Positions 1 to 7,904 of a DNA stretch of 9,973 bases are shown one piece after another (positions within the stretch are counted from its first letter, which is position 1; the number at the start of each line of letters is the position of its first letter). The stretch lies in contig QNDO01000046.1 of the NCBI GenBank assembly GCA_003644895.1, positions 1-9,973 on the forward strand, in the 5' to 3' direction. A model generated the notes under the pieces. It worked only from the letters and a program-made list of their open reading frames with translations. It did not search any database and had not been told where the DNA came from. A program made the position numbers and the translations under genes. Source of the stretch: Candidatus Hydrothermota bacterium (lineage in GTDB: Bacteria; Hydrothermota; Hydrothermia; UBA1063).

Positions 1-1232
1 ATGTAAAACTCCACATCATCCATTCCCTTTTCATCAATCTCACTTTTGTTAATGATTATTTCAAATCGGGCCTTTTCCATGCCAAGAGTGTGGAGTTCGC
101 CGGTAATTTGGTTCTCCAGGGATTTTTTTACTTTTTTTCTCTTCTCACTGAGAAGAGAAGCCTTTTCATATAATTTTTTCTCCGCTTCTTTCAGTTCTTT
201 CTCCTTTTGTTCAATTCTTTCGTCAAAGCTTTCGATTTCATTCAGGGTATTTTCGATGACATCAATCTCGTCCACAAGTTCTTCGATTGTTTTCCTATAT
301 TTTGCCTTTAGTTGATTCAGAAAAGTTAATCTATTTCTAAGTGTTTCCAACTCCACGGGATCATAATAAAGCCCTTTTTTATATTCAAGGAGACTCCTCC
401 ATAATTCCTCTATTTCAGTTAAAAGAGAAGCTATAACTTCTCTTTCTGCCTTCAGCCTGGGATCTATTTTTTCCCCTTCTTCCAGAGTATGTAGTGACCT
501 TGATAATTTGTCATAGACAGTCTCTTCACCTTCATAGAGTTCATCCAGTACTTCTTTTATGCTGGCTTCCAGCTTTTCAAAATTGGAAAGAACCCTCACC
601 CTCTCTTCAATTTCCTGTTCTTCTCCCTTTTTTAATTCAGCCTTTTTTAATTCATTGAGTTTATATCTCAAAAATTCTTCCTTTTCTCTTACTTCATCAG
701 CCTCTTTCTTCAGAGCATGAAATTCCTCTTGAAGGGTTTTTACCTTTAGAAATATTTCTTTTACCTCTTCCCTTAGTTCCATGAGTTCTCCATAGTCATC
801 GAGAAAATCTACATGAGTCCGTGGATCTAACAATATCTGGTGAGAATGCTGGCCGTGAAGTTCAACCAGTGGTGATGTAAACTCTTTAAGAAAACCTGCC
901 GGAACCTGAACAGAGTTTATATAACTTCTGGATTTTTTCTGTGCAGGCTCTAAAACTCTTCTGATAATCAATTCTTCATCAGTTTCTATTCCCAGCTCCT
1001 CAAGAATCTTTTTACTTTCTTCTGGAGGCTTGAGAGTAAGGACAATCTCCACCTTCTTCTCAGGAAGAAGACTCCAATCCACACGTTCTCCAAGAGCCAG
1101 ATTCAATGATCCGATAATCAAAGATTTACCAGCACCGGTCTCCCCGGTGATTATGTTTAAACCCGGGTGAAATTCGATTTCCAAGTCCTTAACGAAAATG
1201 TAATTTTTAACCCTTAGACTGGTAATACCCAT
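1..1232 (-). CDS. recN: DNA repair protein RecN, 3' end cut off by the window edge
   Basis: RecN is an SMC-like ATPase of the cytoplasm that acts in recombinational repair of double-strand breaks. About 410 codons are visible with no stop before the left edge. The usual family length is about 550-570 residues, so the C-terminal ATPase lobe (ABC signature, Walker B) lies outside the window. Visible in translation: an N-terminal ABC half starting MGITSLRVKNY, Walker A GETGAGKS at residues 30-37, and the Q-loop region LHGQHSHQ at about 125-132, typical of RecN. From about 150 to 395 there is a long Glu/Lys/Leu-rich stretch of coiled-coil character, the two arms. After it the chain turns back into the second head lobe (DDVEFY at the edge). 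The ATG at 1232 overlaps the nadK stop in a TAATG junction, with only a weak Shine-Dalgarno, which suggests translational coupling. nadK-recN adjacency is widespread, including in E. coli. The identification is firm. Confidence 0.95.
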   Translation of the reverse strand, partial: MGITSLRVKNYIFVKDLEIEFHPGLNIITGETGAGKSLIIGSLNLALGERVDWSLLPEKKVEIVLTLKPPEESKKILEELGIETDEELIIRRVLEPAQKKSRSYINSVQVPAGFLKEFTSPLVELHGQHSHQILLDPRTHVDFLDDYGELMELREEVKEIFLKVKTLQEEFHALKKEADEVREKEEFLRYKLNELKKAELKKGEEQEIEERVRVLSNFEKLEASIKEVLDELYEGEETVYDKLSRSLHTLEEGEKIDPRLKAEREVIASLLTEIEELWRSLLEYKKGLYYDPVELETLRNRLTFLNQLKAKYRKTIEELVDEIDVIENTLNEIESFDERIEQKEKELKEAEKKLYEKASLLSEKRKKVKKSLENQITGELHTLGMEKARFEIIINKSEIDEKGMDDVEFY

Positions 1233-2056
1233 TATCCCCAGGATAATTTGTTCCTGAGAATGCAGAAGTAGGGCGGCGTTCTTTTAGTCTTAACGATTTT
1301 AATTTTTTCATCTGCAGGAACAATCTGAATTGTCTCATTTTGGGTAAGGTTAATATTCTCCTGTCCATCTGCGGAAAGGAGCATTTTTTCACCCTTGGAA
1401 GATACCTGTATATTAAGAATTACGTCAGAGGGTAATATAACAGGCCTCATGGAGAGTTTATGAGGACATATTGGTGTCACAGCTATAACCTCCATACGTG
1501 GATAAAGTATAGGACCTCCAGCGGCAAGATTATACGCTGTAGATCCCGTGGGCGTGGAAACTATTAAACCATCTCCTCTGAATTTGTAAAGTAATTCATC
1601 ATTAACCCTTACCTCAATGTTTATCATTCTGGAAGAACCTGTGAGTATGATGGTGATATCATTCAGTGCCAGGAAATGTTTATCCCTCTTGATGGCCTTA
1701 ATTGCGAACCTTTCCTCGATCTCGTATTCGTTGTTTTTTATATCTTTAATTACCTCTTCTATTTCCTCAGGTCGAAACACGGTAAGGAAGCCGAGTCCGC
1801 CAAGATTTACACCTATAACTGGCTTACCGCGGGAATGTCTTGCAGTTCTCAGAAATGTTCCATCACCACCCAGAGTTACTAAGAAATCAACATGCTCAGC
1901 AAGTTTGTCAAAGGAGCGAATCCTGCGGTTGGTGGAAAGAAATGGAGATAACTCTTCTGAGAAAATGGATTCCTCCTCACCTAAAAGTGATTGTAGAAGA
2001 CTTATGGTTTTTTTGATGTCTTCTTTATTAGGATTTCCAGTTATCCCAAAAATCAA
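1232..2056 (-). CDS. nadK: NAD kinase (ATP/polyphosphate-dependent)
   Basis: NAD kinase phosphorylates NAD to NADP in the cytosol and is the only de novo route to NADP in most bacteria. The 274-residue product has normal family length. Diagnostic motifs are GGDGT at 63-67, NLGGLGFL at 84-91, the NAD-contacting LNDITI at about 131-136 (many homologues have NE here), the glycine-rich GDGLIVSTPTGSTAYN at 161-176 followed by AAGGP, CPHKLSMRP at 197-205, DGQ at 230-232 and the typical C-terminal LRNKLSWG. The start is TTG at 2056-2054. It overlaps the secF TGA as TTGA, and AAAGGAG lies 12 bases upstream with a second AAAGG 7 bases upstream, inside the secF 3' end. The product begins (M)IFGITGNP, a normal NadK N-terminus, which supports this start. 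It overlaps recN by one base downstream. Identification is firm; phosphoryl-donor preference cannot be read from the sequence. Confidence 0.96.
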   Translation of the reverse strand: MIFGITGNPNKEDIKKTISLLQSLLGEEESIFSEELSPFLSTNRRIRSFDKLAEHVDFLVTLGGDGTFLRTARHSRGKPVIGVNLGGLGFLTVFRPEEIEEVIKDIKNNEYEIEERFAIKAIKRDKHFLALNDITIILTGSSRMINIEVRVNDELLYKFRGDGLIVSTPTGSTAYNLAAGGPILYPRMEVIAVTPICPHKLSMRPVILPSDVILNIQVSSKGEKMLLSADGQENINLTQNETIQIVPADEKIKIVKTKRTPPYFCILRNKLSWG

Positions 2057-2952
2057 CTTTTTGCCTTTCTCCTTTGAAATTGCATCCAGTCAACCACTAG
2101 GGCTGCAACAACAAAAATTGAGGAATAGGTACCTATAATCACACCTATAGCAAGCGCAAAGGCGAAATCAAATATCACTGGACCGCCGAAAATGAGAATT
2201 GATAAGAGAACCAGCAAAGTGGTAAAGGAGGTAATAATTGTACGTGAAAGGGTATCGTTTACCGCACGGTTAAATATTTCCTCTACTTTCCCGTAAGGTA
2301 TTACCTTTCCAAACTTCTTCAGATGTTCCCTTATCCTGTCAGAGATCACAATGGAGTCGTTTATCGAATAGCCGAGAATGGTAAGTAGTGCTGCAACTAT
2401 GGGTATGGTAATTTCTTTCCCGAGGAGTGTATAAATACCTATGGTTATAAAAACATCATGGAATAGTGCTATAATAGCACCAAGGCCAAATTTAAAATCA
2501 AATCTGAACCAGATATAAAGGAGCATAAGTACAAGCCCTACAAAGATTGCAACAAATGCCTTCTTCTGTAATTCCTTACCGACACTGGGCCCAACAGTTT
2601 CATTTCGTTCGAGGCTCACTGCAAGACCTGTTGCCTTTGACAGGGAGCTGACTATCTCATCTGCATCACTTTCCACATGGTATTTGATAATATAAGTGTT
2701 TGCATCTCCAAAGGATTGAATCTCAGCATTTAAGCCAATGTCTGAGATAGCTTTTCTGACGACTGCGATATCCAGCGCTTTTTCAAACCTGACCTGAATA
2801 AGAGTTCCTCCTGTAAAATCAATCCCGTATTTAAATCCTCCCCTTGCAATAATTCCTATAATACCAATGATTATCAAAATTAAAGAAAAAATATAGGCCT
2901 TCTTTCTATTCCCAAGGAAATTAATGTTTGGATTTCTGAATATGGCTATCAT
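2053..2952 (-). CDS. secF: Protein translocase subunit SecF
   Basis: SecF pairs with SecD in the inner membrane and uses the proton gradient to pull preproteins through SecYEG late in export. The 299-residue product has family length. It starts with a transmembrane segment (about 19-37), followed by the conserved GIDFTGGT at 43-50, then a periplasmic domain to about 130. Five more membrane segments span about 133-288. GYSINDSIVISDRIRE at 194-209 is the SecF signature. D199 there and R237 in the following SRTI segment correspond by motif to the charged residues known to be needed for proton flow in Thermus SecDF. The ATG at 2952 is 12 bases after the secD stop and is preceded by AGGAG at 2960-2964 with a 7-base gap. 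The 3' end overlaps nadK by four bases. SecD and SecF are separate polypeptides here, unlike fused SecDF in some thermophiles. Confidence 0.97.
   Translation of the reverse strand: MIAIFRNPNINFLGNRKKAYIFSLILIIIGIIGIIARGGFKYGIDFTGGTLIQVRFEKALDIAVVRKAISDIGLNAEIQSFGDANTYIIKYHVESDADEIVSSLSKATGLAVSLERNETVGPSVGKELQKKAFVAIFVGLVLMLLYIWFRFDFKFGLGAIIALFHDVFITIGIYTLLGKEITIPIVAALLTILGYSINDSIVISDRIREHLKKFGKVIPYGKVEEIFNRAVNDTLSRTIITSFTTLLVLLSILIFGGPVIFDFAFALAIGVIIGTYSSIFVVAALVVDWMQFQRRKAKS
2064..2075 (-). promoter_or_regulatory. Ribosome binding site of nadK inside secF
   Basis: AAAGGAGAAAGG on the minus strand lies within the last secF codons. The two possible Shine-Dalgarno cores sit 12 and 7 bases before the TTG at 2056. 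This supports the non-ATG start of nadK and implies reinitiation by ribosomes finishing secF. Confidence 0.6.
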
Positions 2953-2959
2953 TTTTCTT

Positions 2960-2964
2960 CTCCT
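2960..2964 (-). promoter_or_regulatory. Ribosome binding site of secF
   Basis: AGGAG directly follows the secD TAA and lies 7 bases before the secF ATG. It fills most of the 12-base gap between the two genes and fixes the secF start. Confidence 0.75.
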
Positions 2965-4506
2965 TTATATTTTAATGGTTTTCGCCCGTTTTACCACAAG
3001 GAAATAATCGAATATAATTTTTGTCACAAATATAGCTGTGAAGAAGCTTACGATTATTCCAAGAGAAAGAGTGGTTCCAAAACCCCGGATGGGCCCAGTT
3101 CCGAACCTTAAGAGAACAAGTGCAGCAATTAAGGTAGTAAGATTAGCATCAAAGATGGTGATAAGGGCCCTGTGATATCCAGCGTCCACTGCATTCTTAG
3201 GTCTTTTCCCAGCCCTCAGTTCTTCTCTTATCCTTTCAAAAATCAGTACATTTGCATCAACTGCCATACCCACGGTTAAAATCAAACCAGCCATACCAGG
3301 GAGTGTTAATGTAGCGTGCAGAGCTACAAGAGCCCCAAGGATAAGTATAATATTTAATACCAGCGCAAGATCTGCAATTAATCCCGAAAGATTGTAATAT
3401 ATAGCCATGAAGATCATAACCAGTATTAGACCCACCATGAGAGCCCTTATTCCTTTACGAACAGAGTCTCTTCCCAAGAGCGGTCCCACGGATCTCTCCT
3501 CCACAATTTTGACAGGTGCAGGAAGTGATCCTGCTCTGAGTATAACAGCCAGTTCTTTGGCTTCATCCATCGTAAAATTGCCCCTTATAATTGCATCGCC
3601 GGTTGGTATCCTTTCGTCTATAAAAGGTGCAGATTGAACTACATTGTCCAAGACTATTGCCAGCTGCCTTCCTATATTTTTACCTGTAATATATGCAAAT
3701 TTAGCAGCTCCCTTCTTATCAAAGTGAAGTTCAACAATGGGCTTACCCTGATACGCAGGGTCCTGCCCTTGATAAATAGTATGCCTGGCTGATTTCAAAT
3801 AAGCACCGGTTAATTCGGGTTTAGCTTTAACTAAATAAAGGGGTCTTAATTTCTCCCCCTCTCGTGTTATCTCTGTTTTACCCCACATGAATACATAATC
3901 CTTTGGTATTACCTTTTTTATTTCTTCCAGAGAGAGGATACTGTCAACCTTACTCCAGTTATCCTCCATCACCGCGACTCCGCCCTTATACTGCAAGAGG
4001 AGGGATGAGAAAGTCTCTGCGAGAGAATCCTTAGAAGTCAGTTTTTCATCTATAAGGTCTATAACCTGACTCAATACCTTTGGTTGTGCAACTAAACGGA
4101 ATTCAAGCTGGGCAGTCTTCCCGATGAGGGATCTGGCTCTTTCTCTATCAAGAATACCGGGTAGCTGAATGAGTATTCTGTTCTCTCCGGCTTTTTGAAT
4201 GGAGGGCTCAAAGACACCCCACTGGTCTATTCTGTTGCGGATAACTTCCAGTGCCCTGTCCACAGCTCCCTTCTGTTCTTCAGGGGAGAGCTTTGATTTA
4301 TCCACTTCCAGGAGCAGGTACATACCCCCCTGCAGATCAAGCCCCAGATTAATGGCGCGTTTTTTCAGGTTAAGAAGTTCTGTTCTGGTGAGTTGGGCCT
4401 TCTCTTCAGGAGACATGGTATAAAACTGGAAAGTGGGCCACAAGGTCCATAGGGCTGCTGCCACAATAATAAGAACGATTACAATCCTCCATATGAGATT
4501 TCTCAA
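2965..4506 (-). CDS. secD: Protein translocase subunit SecD
   Basis: SecD is the inner-membrane partner of SecF and helps SecYEG-SecA complete export using proton motive force. The 513-residue product has a first membrane helix at about 5-25 and the hallmark LGLDLQGG at 54-61. A large periplasmic region follows to about 350, with P1-base repeats and the head domain. Five helices lie between about 353 and 505. D379 in the segment SGLIADLAL matches the membrane aspartate needed for proton coupling in Thermus SecDF, and GMAVDANVLIFERIREEL at 413-430 is the SecD signature. The start is TTG at 4506-4504, chosen because AAAGGAGGT at 4512-4520 gives ideal spacing of 6 bases from its GGAGG core and the product opens MRNLIWRI. 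The nearby ATG at 4511 is in the upstream gene's frame and meets a stop after one codon. It overlaps the upstream gene by four bases (TTGA). No yajC lies next to it. Confidence 0.97.
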   Translation of the reverse strand: MRNLIWRIVIVLIIVAAALWTLWPTFQFYTMSPEEKAQLTRTELLNLKKRAINLGLDLQGGMYLLLEVDKSKLSPEEQKGAVDRALEVIRNRIDQWGVFEPSIQKAGENRILIQLPGILDRERARSLIGKTAQLEFRLVAQPKVLSQVIDLIDEKLTSKDSLAETFSSLLLQYKGGVAVMEDNWSKVDSILSLEEIKKVIPKDYVFMWGKTEITREGEKLRPLYLVKAKPELTGAYLKSARHTIYQGQDPAYQGKPIVELHFDKKGAAKFAYITGKNIGRQLAIVLDNVVQSAPFIDERIPTGDAIIRGNFTMDEAKELAVILRAGSLPAPVKIVEERSVGPLLGRDSVRKGIRALMVGLILVMIFMAIYYNLSGLIADLALVLNIILILGALVALHATLTLPGMAGLILTVGMAVDANVLIFERIREELRAGKRPKNAVDAGYHRALITIFDANLTTLIAALVLLRFGTGPIRGFGTTLSLGIIVSFFTAIFVTKIIFDYFLVVKRAKTIKI

Positions 4507-5276
4507 AACATACCTCCTTTTTCCGTAGTAGTTGAAGTATTATAATTTTGTCCCAAGGTATATTCAACTCCAATAGAGTGTGTATCTCCCAATTCCCCTA
4601 TTTCTCGGAAACTGTAACTAATGGAGATATATCCCTTAGTTCTCAATCCCAGAAAAAGAGCTTCCGGGTTTTGGGAAAGCCCTATTACAATATCAAATAA
4701 TGGTAAGAACGAGAAACTCTGAGAAAAAGAAATACAAGGGGCTTCATACAGTTCCATGTGTAAATCCACAGACGTGGAACCAAAATTCTCATTAAAAACA
4801 AAAGTGGAGGAGAATAAAGGAGTGTATTTGTCAAGCCGTGAAGCCAGAGTAAAACCATAGGAAAAGAAAGCTGCATCTCCTGTTATCCCCAATCTCACTC
4901 CGGGATGTTCTTTTATGATATCTTCGTACTGTGTTCGTGTAATGTAGAAGCTCACCCCCAGTTGGCTGGTAGAAAGTTGTCGAGCAAAGGCTAAACTTAC
5001 TGTTTTCTCATTAATCTCTCCTGTCCCTAGATTTATAAATCCCACTCCTACTTTGCGATATGAGAATGCAAGCGAAGTATAAGAGAGCTCTCTTATGCCG
5101 TAGGGATTAGAATATGATATTGAAATTTTAGGCTGATATGGCAGTAAAGAGGGAAGGAAGAATACTGCTTCGGCTCTCTTTTTTAACGAACTTATGTTGT
5201 AGCAGTTAAGAAATGGGCTAAAGGGCAGTATATAAGAAAAAGATGTCAAAATCAGAAGAATACTACTTCCAGGCAC
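4503..5276 (-). CDS. Uncharacterised exported beta-barrel-like protein, candidate outer-membrane protein
   Basis: I do not recognise this gene with certainty. The product (up to 257 residues) has a hydrophobic N-terminus (about 5-23) that could be a signal peptide, though it lacks the usual basic n-region. The rest is a series of short stretches with alternating polar and aromatic or aliphatic residues separated by turns (SYSNPYG, GFINLGTGEINE, GVSFYITRTQY), as in transmembrane beta-strands. It closes with a GELGDTHSIGVEYTLG strand near 228-242. This layout resembles the PorV/UPF0164-like outer-membrane barrels of FCB-group bacteria; that is inference. The start is uncertain. The first possible codon is GTG at 5276, but GAGGAG overlaps it, so that motif cannot serve it. 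An in-frame stop lies two codons upstream. TTG at 5249 is an alternative. It overlaps the PBP1A gene by 14 bases and secD by 4, so it is translated within the envelope operon. Confidence 0.7.
   Translation of the reverse strand: MPGSSILLILTSFSYILPFSPFLNCYNISSLKKRAEAVFFLPSLLPYQPKISISYSNPYGIRELSYTSLAFSYRKVGVGFINLGTGEINEKTVSLAFARQLSTSQLGVSFYITRTQYEDIIKEHPGVRLGITGDAAFFSYGFTLASRLDKYTPLFSSTFVFNENFGSTSVDLHMELYEAPCISFSQSFSFLPLFDIVIGLSQNPEALFLGLRTKGYISISYSFREIGELGDTHSIGVEYTLGQNYNTSTTTEKGGMF
4512..4520 (-). promoter_or_regulatory. Strong ribosome binding site of secD, decides its TTG start
   Basis: AAAGGAGGT is a near-perfect anti-16S match located in the last codons of the upstream beta-barrel gene. 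Its GGAGG core is 6 bases from the TTG at 4506. It is the strongest Shine-Dalgarno I saw in the window, which would favour high SecD expression despite the weak start codon. Confidence 0.8.
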
Positions 5277-7368
5277 TCCTCAGAAACTCCAGTTCTTGTT
5301 TTTGAAATTCCTTCAGTAATTTTTGTATATTCCCTTTTGGTCCATGAATATTACAGAATTCCTGAGGTTCATCCCCCTCTCGGAATGGTTCGATATGGGT
5401 TACTGGACAGTATTGTGTTGCAAGCAAACCTGACTGGTCGCAAACCTCTGCAAAAACGATTCCCTGGGGCACTACAAATTCTGTATCAGGAAGCTCGTCT
5501 AGGATTTTTTTCATGTAAAGGGTCCATATGGGCAGAGCCATAGAAGCTCCAGAAGCACCTTCATATATTGTTCTTAGTGAGTCATAGCCCACCCAGACAC
5601 AGGTTAAAAGACCGGGGGTATACCCTATGAACCATGAATCCCGGTGTTCGTTGGTTGTTCCAGTTTTTCCAGCTGCCACTCGATTCCATCCATAATGTAA
5701 AATCGCACCCCTTGCTGTTCCCTCGGTAAAGGTGGATTCAAGCATATTGGTCACAATATAAGTAGATAGAGAATCAAATACGTGTACCCTCAGAGGTTCG
5801 TGGGATTCCAGAACAACGCCGTTTTTATCCACTACTTTCTTTATAAAGTAAGGCCTTATTCTGTATCCATAATTGGCTATGCTGGAGAAGCCTGTAGCCA
5901 GTTCAATGGGGGATAGAGTGACTGCGCCAAGTGCAAGGGAAGGATATGGGGGCAAGTAAGATGTAATTCCTGCTCTTCTGGCATAAGAAGCAACAGCTCC
6001 AGGGCCAATTTCCAGAACCAGGTGTACTGTGGCAAGATTCCTGGACAACGCAAGGGCCTTTCTCAACGTTATTTCACCCAGGTATTTTTTATCGTAGTTT
6101 TCCGGTTTCCATTCATTTTCCTGGCCCTCATTTAAAATAATAGGTAGATCTTCAACCTTATCACATGGATAATACCCATTGTCTATTGCAGTGAGATATA
6201 CAAATGGTTTAAAGGCAGAACCAGGCTGTCTTTTTGCCTGAATTACCCTGTTAAACTCACTGTCGTCATGGTCTCTCCCCCCCACAAGGGCTAAAATCTC
6301 ACCGGTATTGGGATCAAGGGTTACCAGTGCACCCTGCAGATATTGAGGAGGTTGAGGATTCACAGAGTCTCTTACATACTCTTCCTTCTTCGGCTCCAGA
6401 TGATGTACCTTTTCAAATTTATCCAGTTCCAGTTTAAGTATGGAATCAGCAGCCATCTGGTAGTCGAGGTCCAGAGTGGTATATACCTTTCCACCGCCCT
6501 TGAAAAGAAAGTCTTCGCCGTATCGGGATAAGATATATCTCCTCACCATATCCATAAAATAAGGTGCAATTTCCTCTTTAGTGCCTTCTCTCTTTCCCAC
6601 TATGGAGATTTCAGTATCTAATGCATCTTCATATTCTTCTTTTGTTATGAAGCCATTTTTTAGCATAAGCTTGAGTACTACTCTCTGTCTCCTTCTTGCC
6701 CTTTCGAAATTTCTGAGTGGAGAATATAAACTGGGGGACCTGGGTATTGCCGCCAATAGAGCTGATTCTGCAAGGTTAAGATCTCCTATCTCTTTTCCAA
6801 AGTAAAACCTGCTTGCTGCTTCCACCCCGTAGACTCCATGACCGAAATATATAAGATTTAAGTATTTTTCGAGGATTTCCTGTTTGGAAAAGGTTCTTTC
6901 TATTCTGACTGCGAGCATCATCTCTTTTATCTTCCTCGTGAGCAACTTCTGAGGAGTCAAGAACATGTTTCGGGCAAGCTGCTGTGTGATAGTGGATCCC
7001 CCCTGTGCGGGTCTTCTCAAGTAAATGTCTACGATAACCGCCTTTACGAGCCTTTTGAAATCCAGACCATAATGTCGCATGAATCTTTTATCTTCCACAG
7101 CTATAAATGCGTTGATAAGGTGCTTGGGTATCTGGAAGTAGGAAACTGGCATCCTACGCTCCAGGAAGAAAGTATGGACGGGTTTACCATTCCGGTCATA
7201 GACCACAGTTGCTAGGGGGGGTTTATATCTCTCGATAATGTATGCTGATGGTACCGTTTTGGAAATGATAAAAAGGGTGATAACAGTAATGACCATAACA
7301 CCAGCGTATATATAAATACCGTAAAGGGTCGCCCGCAAGAAATCCTTTGTTTCCAGTATTTTTCCCAT
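5263..7368 (-). CDS. mrcA: Penicillin-binding protein 1A, bifunctional glycosyltransferase/transpeptidase (class A PBP)
   Basis: This enzyme polymerises lipid II into glycan strands and crosslinks the stem peptides in the periplasm. The 701-residue product has one N-terminal membrane anchor (about 15-36). The GT51 glycosyltransferase domain (about 55-230) shows EDKRFMRHYG at 92-101 with catalytic E92, GGSTITQQLARN at 123-134 and RKIKE at 145-149. The transpeptidase domain (about 345-620) shows the active-site SAFK with S384 and K387, SRN at 442-444 and KTGT at 568-571. All catalytic motifs are intact. A C-terminal tail with three cysteines (643, 654, 672) is typical of PBP1A-type proteins; the family is also called ponA or pbpC-like in some genomes. 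The ATG at 7368 is two bases after the upstream stop, without a clear Shine-Dalgarno, so translation is probably coupled. It overlaps the next gene by 14 bases. Confidence 0.95.
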   Translation of the reverse strand: MGKILETKDFLRATLYGIYIYAGVMVITVITLFIISKTVPSAYIIERYKPPLATVVYDRNGKPVHTFFLERRMPVSYFQIPKHLINAFIAVEDKRFMRHYGLDFKRLVKAVIVDIYLRRPAQGGSTITQQLARNMFLTPQKLLTRKIKEMMLAVRIERTFSKQEILEKYLNLIYFGHGVYGVEAASRFYFGKEIGDLNLAESALLAAIPRSPSLYSPLRNFERARRRQRVVLKLMLKNGFITKEEYEDALDTEISIVGKREGTKEEIAPYFMDMVRRYILSRYGEDFLFKGGGKVYTTLDLDYQMAADSILKLELDKFEKVHHLEPKKEEYVRDSVNPQPPQYLQGALVTLDPNTGEILALVGGRDHDDSEFNRVIQAKRQPGSAFKPFVYLTAIDNGYYPCDKVEDLPIILNEGQENEWKPENYDKKYLGEITLRKALALSRNLATVHLVLEIGPGAVASYARRAGITSYLPPYPSLALGAVTLSPIELATGFSSIANYGYRIRPYFIKKVVDKNGVVLESHEPLRVHVFDSLSTYIVTNMLESTFTEGTARGAILHYGWNRVAAGKTGTTNEHRDSWFIGYTPGLLTCVWVGYDSLRTIYEGASGASMALPIWTLYMKKILDELPDTEFVVPQGIVFAEVCDQSGLLATQYCPVTHIEPFREGDEPQEFCNIHGPKGNIQKLLKEFQKQELEFLRSAWK

Positions 7369-7370
7369 TT

Positions 7371-7898
7371 CTATTTTATATAGAGGAAAACATTTAGAGA
7401 ATCTTTCCTTTTGATGGTAAATTTAATACCTATTAAGAATTTTTTCAAATCCTGGAGAGTTTTAAATTTATTTAAGAGATCCTGGTAACTTAACAGTTTT
7501 TCATTTTTAAAAGTTAGAAGCAATTTAACCGAATCTCTCAGCATATCTGATGGAGAATATCGTGGAGTATTGGGCCCAACAGTAATGGTGAGAGTGGTCT
7601 TGACGGGCACCTTTCTATTTCCTACGTAGCCTGGGGTGAATTTTAGAATCTGTTTCATGGCTCGAAAGGTACTGATTACCGCTATATCACAGTTTTCAGG
7701 TGCTTCATAGTCCACTATTTTACCTGATGTATCGACAACAACTTTAAAGATATATGCCCTGTCCTTGAGATCATCAGGAAAAGCCGGGATAATTTCCATT
7801 AAAGGCGTTGGTACAGAGTCTACTTCGTAGCATTCATAGACCTTTTCAAAAGGCTTGACATTTATAAGGAGTAAGGTATATACTAAATACATCAGCAT
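7371..7898 (-). CDS. Small exported TonB C-terminal-domain-like protein, first gene of the operon
   Basis: The 175-residue product has a short hydrophobic N-terminus (about 1-13), likely a signal peptide or anchor, then a region at about 28-108 that reads like a TonB C-terminal domain. That region contains a strand (FKVVVDTSGKIVDYEA), a helix with STFRAMKQILKFTPGY, and closing strands GNRKVPVKTTLTITV. The known pattern in this family is V.VD..G.V, then A....KF.P....G..V.V..T. There is no proline-rich spacer and no long membrane anchor, so it is unlikely to be a classical TonB. No exbB or exbD is nearby. Residues 110-175 form a Lys/Leu-rich tail I cannot assign. Its position just before PBP1A suggests an envelope role; that is inference. 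The start is ATG at 7898 or ATG at 7892. Neither has a Shine-Dalgarno, and the predicted transcription start lies almost on the first ATG. Confidence 0.7.
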   Translation of the reverse strand: MLMYLVYTLLLINVKPFEKVYECYEVDSVPTPLMEIIPAFPDDLKDRAYIFKVVVDTSGKIVDYEAPENCDIAVISTFRAMKQILKFTPGYVGNRKVPVKTTLTITVGPNTPRYSPSDMLRDSVKLLLTFKNEKLLSYQDLLNKFKTLQDLKKFLIGIKFTIKRKDSLNVFLYIK

Positions 7899-7904
7899 AG
7901 CATT

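Noticed and set aside
46..315. Plus-strand reading frame rich in Ser and Phe
   Set aside because: It is antisense to the coiled-coil region of recN. Low-complexity Ser/Phe content is the expected mirror of Glu/Lys-rich codons.
1207..1392. Second minus-strand frame across the nadK-recN junction
   Set aside because: It is an out-of-frame shadow of nadK, which has all catalytic motifs in its own frame.
1617..2138. Plus-strand reading frame of 173 codons
   Set aside because: It lies antisense across nadK and the secF 3' end, both of which are clear conserved proteins; no ribosome site or recognisable domain.
3407..3637. Plus-strand frames within secD (also 4199-4423)
   Set aside because: They are antisense to conserved SecD sequence with no promoter, ribosome site or family resemblance.
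4509..4511. ATG just after the strong ribosome site as the start of secD
   Set aside because: This ATG is in the frame of the upstream gene and reaches a stop after one more codon; SecD is in frame with the TTG at 4506.
5337..5543. Plus-strand frames within PBP1A (also 6343-6531 and 6581-6805)
   Set aside because: They are antisense to intact PBP1A domains and have no supporting signals.
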